DNA of 64,000 nt from Nocardioides renjunii (lineage in GTDB: Bacteria > Actinomycetota > Actinomycetes > Propionibacteriales > Nocardioidaceae). The notes under the pieces were generated by a model. It ran no database searches. It was not told the origin of the DNA and was given only the letters and a program-made list of their open reading frames with translations. The stretch's first letter is position 1; each line of letters opens with the position of its first letter. The translations under genes were made by a program, and so were the position numbers. The stretch covers positions 2,790,001 to 2,854,000 of the forward strand of contig NZ_CP141058.1 of the NCBI RefSeq assembly GCF_034661175.1, in the 5' to 3' direction. This document shows, one piece after another, positions 59,197 through 64,000 of the stretch.

Positions 59197-59778
59197 GTGT
59201 TCCGTCGCACCAGCCCCGAGCCGGAGACCCCGCCGATCGACGACAAGATCGGTGGCAAGGGTCGCCCCACGCCCTCTCGCAAGGAGGCCGAGGCGGCCGC
59301 GCGCGCCCGCGCCAAGGTCCCCCGCACCCGCAAGGAGCAGGTGGCCGCGCAGCGCTCCGCGCGCGGTGACACCTCGCGCCGGATGCGCGAGGCCATGAAG
59401 ACCGGCGACGACCGCTACCTCCCCAGCCGCGACCGCGGACCGGTCCGCCGCTTCATCCGCGACTTCGTCGACTCCCGCTTCTCGTTCATCGAGCTAATGG
59501 TCCCGCTGCTGGTGGTGTCGATGGTCCTGGGCTACTCCGGCAACCGGTCGATGCAGAACCTGAGCAACACCATCCTGTTCACCACGCTGCTGGTGATCGT
59601 GTTCGACGTCGTGATGCTCCGCTTACGCCTGCGCCGCGAGCTGGCCCGGCGCTTCCCCGACGAGTCGCCGAAGGGTGCGGTGCTCTACGCCGCCATGCGC
59701 TCGCTGCAGATGAAGTTCCTGCGCCTGCCCAAGGCCCAGGTCCGGATCGGCGAGAAGCTGCCCGAGTCCTACCGATGA
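59197..59778 (+). CDS. DUF3043 membrane protein
   Basis: This 193-residue protein belongs to the actinobacterial DUF3043 family. The N-terminal half (about 1-85) is a basic and charged region with RRTSPEPETPPIDDKIGGKG and KEAEAAARARAK. A pair of membrane helices (about 95-140) and a short basic tail follow. The family is usually found beside pspA or dapB. GTG 59197 is chosen because it falls on the conserved FRRT start. The next gene starts by ATGA overlap (59775). Confidence 0.8.
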   Translation: MFRRTSPEPETPPIDDKIGGKGRPTPSRKEAEAAARARAKVPRTRKEQVAAQRSARGDTSRRMREAMKTGDDRYLPSRDRGPVRRFIRDFVDSRFSFIELMVPLLVVSMVLGYSGNRSMQNLSNTILFTTLLVIVFDVVMLRLRLRRELARRFPDESPKGAVLYAAMRSLQMKFLRLPKAQVRIGEKLPESYR

Positions 59779-60341
59779 GCCACTCGCACGGCCCCGGCGG
59801 GGGGCCGAGCGCCGACGTGTCGGTGCGGGTGGCCTGGGCCGACGACGCCGCGGCGATCGCCGAGGTCCAGCTCCGGGCGTGGCCCGTCCTCTACGCCGGC
59901 CTGCTGCCGGCCGAGGTGCTGCCCACCGACGTGGCGGCGGTCGCCGCCCAGTGGCGCGAGGTCCTCGCCCGGCCCGCCGACGCCCGCAACCGGGTGCTGG
60001 TCGCCCTCGAGCGCAACCGCGTGGTCGGCTTCGCGCTGACGTCCGCGGCCGCCGACCCCGACTGCGACCCCGTGGCGGACGGCGAGCTCTCCGAGCTCAC
60101 GCTCGACCCGACCGAGCGCGGCAAGGGCCATGGCTCGCGGCTGCTGCAGGCCGCGGTGGACACCCTCTCCGCGGACCGCTTCACCCGCGCGGTGTCGTGG
60201 GTCAACGCCGCCGACGACGCGCTGCGCACCTTCCTCACCGACGCCGGCTGGGCCCCCGACACCGCCCACCGCGAGCTCGACCTCGACGGCACCGGGAGCA
60301 CCACGGTCAAGCAGGTCCGCCTGCACACCGCGATCGGCTGA
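59775..60341 (+). CDS. GNAT-family N-acetyltransferase
   Basis: This 188-residue protein has one GNAT domain, with VRVAWADDAAAIAEVQLRAWP at the start, the strand LSELTLDPTERGKGHGSRLL for acetyl-CoA binding, and FLTDAGWAPDTAHRELDLD near the end. The substrate is not evident. Its ATG overlaps the DUF3043 stop, so the two are co-translated. A weak 6-bp hairpin follows its stop at 60342-60361. Confidence 0.85.
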   Translation: MSHSHGPGGGPSADVSVRVAWADDAAAIAEVQLRAWPVLYAGLLPAEVLPTDVAAVAAQWREVLARPADARNRVLVALERNRVVGFALTSAAADPDCDPVADGELSELTLDPTERGKGHGSRLLQAAVDTLSADRFTRAVSWVNAADDALRTFLTDAGWAPDTAHRELDLDGTGSTTVKQVRLHTAIG

Positions 60342-60456
60342 GCGGACCACCGGCCGTCCGCCGCGGCAAAATCCACCCCCGGAGGACCTTGCTTTTCGCC
60401 CGCGGCGAGTCACCATGGAGGTCCGGCTACTCCGCCGGCCTGTTCGGGGGTCCGTC

Positions 60457-60684
60457 ATGCTAGGTCCGCTTCCCGCTCTGCACCGGTTCGTCCTCGTCCT
60501 CGCCGCCCTCGTGGTGTGCATCGGCCTCGGCCTGTGGTTCGGCGCCGTCCCCGAGACCCACGTGAACCTCCGGGTCGGGCTCCTGGCCGGCGCCGGCGCG
60601 GGCGTCGCGGCAGCGTTCGTGCTCGTCCACGACTTCCATCGCCGCGAGTCGCGCCGACTGCGCGCCCGTCGTCGGCCTCACTGA
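60457..60684 (+). CDS. small two-helix membrane protein
   Basis: This 75-residue protein has two membrane helices (about 8-28 and 39-58) and a basic C-terminal tail rich in R and H. I do not recognise the family. The ATG at 60457 follows a GGGGG-like ribosome site. An upstream in-frame ATG at 60415 would add a basic 14-residue head. It sits between the GNAT gene and azlC, and its role is unknown. Confidence 0.5.
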   Translation: MLGPLPALHRFVLVLAALVVCIGLGLWFGAVPETHVNLRVGLLAGAGAGVAAAFVLVHDFHRRESRRLRARRRPH

Positions 60685-60727
60685 CGGAGCCGGCGAAAAT
60701 GCGACGGGGCTGATGCGCAGGGTGCCT

Positions 60728-60733
60728 TAGCCT
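60728..60733 (+). promoter_or_regulatory. leaderless -10 box of azlC
   Basis: TAGCCT, 6 nt before GTG 60740. Confidence 0.55.
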
Positions 60734-60739
60734 TCGGGC

Positions 60740-61471
60740 GTGTCCGAGAGCACCCTCGACCCCGGCGACCGATCCGCCATCATCCGTGACGGCCTGGCCG
60801 TCGGCGTCGCCACGGGCGCGTACGGCGTCGGGTTCGGCGCCGTGTCGGTCGCCTCCGGGCTCAGCGTCGCCCAGACCTGCGTCCTGTCGCTGCTGATGTT
60901 CACCGGAGCCAGCCAGTTCGCCCTCATCGGCGTCGTCGCCGCCGGCGGAGCGCCGATGTCCGGTGCCGCCACGGCCCTGCTGCTCGGCACCCGCAACACG
61001 CTCTACGGCCTCCGGATGGCCCCTCTGCTGAAGTGGCGCGGCTGGCGCCGGTTCGCCGCCGCCCACGTCCTCATCGACGAGTCCACGGCGATGTCGGTCA
61101 ACCGCGACACGACCGAGGCCGCCCGCCTGGGGTTCCTGACCACCGGCGCCTCGGTGTTCGTCCTGTGGAACGTCGCGACCGCGATCGGCGCGTTCGCAGG
61201 TGAGGCCGTCGGGGATCCGCGGACCTTCGGCCTGGACGCCGCAGTGGGCGCCGCGTTCCTCGCACTTCTGTGGCCTCGGCTCCACGACCTGCGCAACGTA
61301 CTCGTGGCCCTCCTGGCCGCCGCCGTCGCCCTGGCGATGGTGCCCCTCACCGCGCCCGGCGTACCCGTGCTCGCGGCCGGCGGCGTGGCCCTCCTCGTCG
61401 GGGTGCTGGGCCGGCACCCGGAGCGGGACCCGGCTCCGGGCACCGACGAGACGGCGGAAGGGCAGCGCTGA
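60740..61471 (+). CDS. azlC: AzlC-family branched-chain amino acid exporter subunit
   Basis: This 243-residue membrane protein has about seven helices and the AzlC motif GLSVAQTCVLSLLMFTGASQF. With AzlD it forms an exporter for branched-chain amino acids or their analogues. TAGCCT at 60728-60733 is 6 nt before the GTG, a leaderless pattern. Its stop overlaps the azlD start (TGATG). Substrate range within the family is broad, so the exact cargo is inferred. Confidence 0.88.
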   Translation: MSESTLDPGDRSAIIRDGLAVGVATGAYGVGFGAVSVASGLSVAQTCVLSLLMFTGASQFALIGVVAAGGAPMSGAATALLLGTRNTLYGLRMAPLLKWRGWRRFAAAHVLIDESTAMSVNRDTTEAARLGFLTTGASVFVLWNVATAIGAFAGEAVGDPRTFGLDAAVGAAFLALLWPRLHDLRNVLVALLAAAVALAMVPLTAPGVPVLAAGGVALLVGVLGRHPERDPAPGTDETAEGQR

Positions 61472-61767
61472 TGTGGACCGCGGTGCTCCTCGCCTGCGCG
61501 GGCTGCTACCTCCTCAAGCTCGCCGGCATGTCGCTGCCCGAACGCGTGCTAAGCCACCCGACGGTCGAGCGGGTGGCCGACCTCATCCCGGTCGCGCTCC
61601 TCGCGGCGCTGGTCGCCGTCCAGACCTTCTCGTCGGGCGACGCCCTCGCCGTCGACGCCCGGGCGCTGGGGCTCGCGTTCGCCGTCGTGGCCCTGCTGCT
61701 GCGGATGCCGTTCCCGGTCGTCGTGGTGGGTGCGGCGGTCGTGGCCGCCGTGGCCCGCCTGCTCTGA
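61471..61767 (+). CDS. azlD: AzlD-family small exporter subunit
   Basis: This 98-residue protein has three or four short helices and the AzlD family pattern (LLKLAGMSLPERVL, DLIPVALLAALVAVQTF). It partners AzlC, with which it overlaps by 1 nt. It has no other domain. It ends 15 nt from the convergent dapB gene. Confidence 0.87.
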   Translation: MWTAVLLACAGCYLLKLAGMSLPERVLSHPTVERVADLIPVALLAALVAVQTFSSGDALAVDARALGLAFAVVALLLRMPFPVVVVGAAVVAAVARLL

Positions 61768-61781
61768 GCGACCCGACCGGG

Positions 61782-62561
<780 letters not shown>

Positions 62562-62640
62562 TCGGCCGACGCGCCCGGTGCCCCCACGTGCCGGGTGGCG
62601 GTGGCTGACGGGCGAACACGGGTCTGGCAGGCTGTGCGCC

Positions 62641-63156
62641 ATGCCCGTTTCGACCATCCCGCCGCGCATCAAGTGGGCCGTCGACCTCATGGACGTCCAG
62701 CCGGGCGACCAGGTCCTCGAGATCGGCTGCGGCCCCGGAGCCGGCGCCGAGGCGATCTGCAGCAAGCTGGAGACCGGCAAGCTGTTCGCGATCGACCGGT
62801 CGGAGTCGGGCGTGGACCGCACCAAGCGCCGCAACCAGAAGTACGTCGACGCCGGCCGGCTCGTCGTACGCCAGATCGACCTCGCCACGCTGCGGGTGCC
62901 GGTCAAGCGGCTCAACAAGGTCTTCGCGTTCAACGTGAACCTGTTCTGGGTCCGCGACTGCGACGACGAGGTCGCCCTGCTCCACGAGCGGGTCGTCCCC
63001 GGTGGCGCGGTCTACCTGTTCTACGACGCCGTTCGCCCCGAGCTGGTGCCCAACATCGTCAAGAAGGCCTCGGAGAACCTCGTCCGCGGCGGCTTCCGGG
63101 TCAGCGTGGTGGAGCAGAAGGCTCCCCCGGTGATCGGGCTCATCGGCCGCCGCTGA
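62641..63156 (+). CDS. SAM-dependent class I methyltransferase
   Basis: This 171-residue methyltransferase has QVLEIGCGPGAGAEAI (SAM-binding loop) and a downstream acidic motif (LFAIDRSESGVDR). It lacks any second domain, and I cannot name the substrate. CAGGCT at 62628-62633 lies 7 nt before the ATG. It diverges from dapB and converges with the M16 protease. Confidence 0.85.
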   Translation: MPVSTIPPRIKWAVDLMDVQPGDQVLEIGCGPGAGAEAICSKLETGKLFAIDRSESGVDRTKRRNQKYVDAGRLVVRQIDLATLRVPVKRLNKVFAFNVNLFWVRDCDDEVALLHERVVPGGAVYLFYDAVRPELVPNIVKKASENLVRGGFRVSVVEQKAPPVIGLIGRR

Positions 63157-63174
63157 CGCTGCCGGTGCCGACCG

Positions 63175-64000
63175 TCACGTCGTCGGCCCCACGACGGCCA
63201 GCAGCTCGGGCTGCGTGAAGAGCTCGCGTGCCAGGGCGTTGACGTCGTCGAGGGTGACGGCCTCGATGCGAGCGACGACCTCGTCGATGGTGAGCAGCTC
63301 GTCGTGGACCAGCTCGGCCTTGCCGATGCGCGACATCCGGGAGCCGGAGTCCTCCAGGCCGAGCACGAGCCCGCCCTTGAGCTGGCCCTTGCCGCGCTCG
63401 ACCTCCTCCGCGGTGAGACCCTCGGAGGCGACCTTGGCGAGCTCGCCGCGCACAGTCTCCAGCACGGCGTCGTACTTGCCGGGCAGGCAGCCGACCGAGA
63501 CGCCGACCACGCCGGCGTCGGCGTGGTGGGAGGCGAAGGAGTAGACGGAGTAGGCCAGGCCGCGGTGCTCGCGCACCTCCTGGAACATCCGCGACGAGGT
63601 GCCGCCGCCAAGAGCGGTGTTGAGCACGCCGAGGGTGTAGCGGCGGGGGTCGGTGCGGGTCATGCCCTTGACGCCGAGGACGAGGTTGACCTGCTCCTGC
63701 GGCCGCACGGTCCGCGCCTCGCCGGGGTGCACCTTGCGGGCCTTCTCCGACTGCTGCGTCGGGGTGGGCTCGGCCTCCCCGTCGAGGAATCCGGCGCGCC
63801 CGAAGGCCTGCCGGACCTGGCGCACGACAGCGGCGTGGTCGACGTTGCCGGCCACCGAGACGACCATGTTGTCGGGGCGGTAGTGGCGGCGGTAGAAGCG
63901 GTGGATCTGCGCGCGGGTCATCGCGGTGATCGACGCCTCGGTGCCGGCGATGGGACGACCGAGCGGGGTGTCGCCCCAGGCCTGGTGGGCGAAGAGGTTG
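63175..64000 (-). CDS. M16-family zinc metalloprotease, C-terminal part (5' truncated)
   Basis: The gene runs off the right edge, so only the C-terminal 274 residues are visible. They contain the region after the zinc site (MTRAQIHRFYRRHYRPDNM) and the second M16 half with LNTALGGGTSSRMFQEVRE, as in pitrilysin or PqqL-type peptidases. The HxxEH zinc motif lies outside. From its position beside dapB it resembles mycobacterial PepR (from memory). Function is proteolysis of peptides or processing, not precisely known. Confidence 0.9.
   Translation of the reverse strand, partial: NLFAHQAWGDTPLGRPIAGTEASITAMTRAQIHRFYRRHYRPDNMVVSVAGNVDHAAVVRQVRQAFGRAGFLDGEAEPTPTQQSEKARKVHPGEARTVRPQEQVNLVLGVKGMTRTDPRRYTLGVLNTALGGGTSSRMFQEVREHRGLAYSVYSFASHHADAGVVGVSVGCLPGKYDAVLETVRGELAKVASEGLTAEEVERGKGQLKGGLVLGLEDSGSRMSRIGKAELVHDELLTIDEVVARIEAVTLDDVNALARELFTQPELLAVVGPTT

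Overview
The window is a 64 kb piece of a very GC-rich chromosome from an actinobacterium, most probably Nocardioides or a close relative in the Propionibacteriales. I infer this from the codon usage (nearly every third base is G or C, with many GTG starts), from an actinobacterial bcc-aa3 respiratory chain (di-haem QcrC, QcrA, QcrB, CtaC/D/E/F), from a MacRS-like two-component pair, from a PspA-PspAA-HtpX-PspAB operon and from many small actinobacteria-specific families. No rRNA, tRNA, CRISPR array, integrase or prophage was seen. Both ends cut through genes.

Layout. 1-9930: a MacR/MacS-like two-component system with a flavin-reductase-like gene between its halves, a PlsC acyltransferase, an esterase, a LOR/SDH-type ornithine cyclodeaminase-like protein, a ROK glucokinase, an SRPBCC protein and a FadD15-like acyl-CoA synthetase. 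9931-19397: a compact Tad/Flp pilus locus (CpaB, CpaE/TadZ, TadA, a von Willebrand A-TadB fusion, TadC, a histidine kinase, a LuxR-type regulator and two tiny pilins). 19413-25697: a metalloprotease-like protein, an NlpC/P60 hydrolase behind a cyclic-di-AMP (ydaO-type) riboswitch, a NYN-domain protein and a DEDDh/GIY-YIG nuclease. 25758-32994: an Lrp-type RAM domain, a 1541-residue secreted fibronectin/Ig-repeat protein, trpD and a receiver-like protein. 33023-44253: the respiratory block (ctaG-like, ctaE-qcrC-qcrA-qcrB, rtcB, an L,D-transpeptidase, ctaC-ctaD-ctaF). 44427-54048: cysteine desulfurase/TusA, adenosine kinase, an ErpA-type protein, a DUF559-type endonuclease flanked by 53-bp palindromes, glycerate kinase, a GlgC-like protein and nadA. 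54073-64000: the psp operon with its own histidine kinase, AzlCD, dapB and an M16 protease.

From memory, the order FadD15 - NlpC/P60 - DEDDh nuclease - TrpD - CtaE-QcrCAB - CtaC - AdoK - ErpA-like - glycerate kinase is also found around Rv2182c-Rv2205c of Mycobacterium tuberculosis. Against that backbone, the Tad locus, the large repeat protein and the palindrome-flanked endonuclease look like additions.

The strongest unexplained signals are these. A perfect TAGTC-N6-GACTA dyad lies, in the same orientation, upstream of cpaB, the main flp pilin and the giant repeat protein. It suggests a small surface regulon, perhaps run by the two-component system in the tad locus. Four exactly 53-bp elements with matching 14-nt inverted arms sit two on each side of one DUF559-type endonuclease gene, with opposite orientation on the two sides. 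Many genes have a TAnnnT -10 box that ends 6-8 nt before the start codon, which indicates widespread leaderless transcription.
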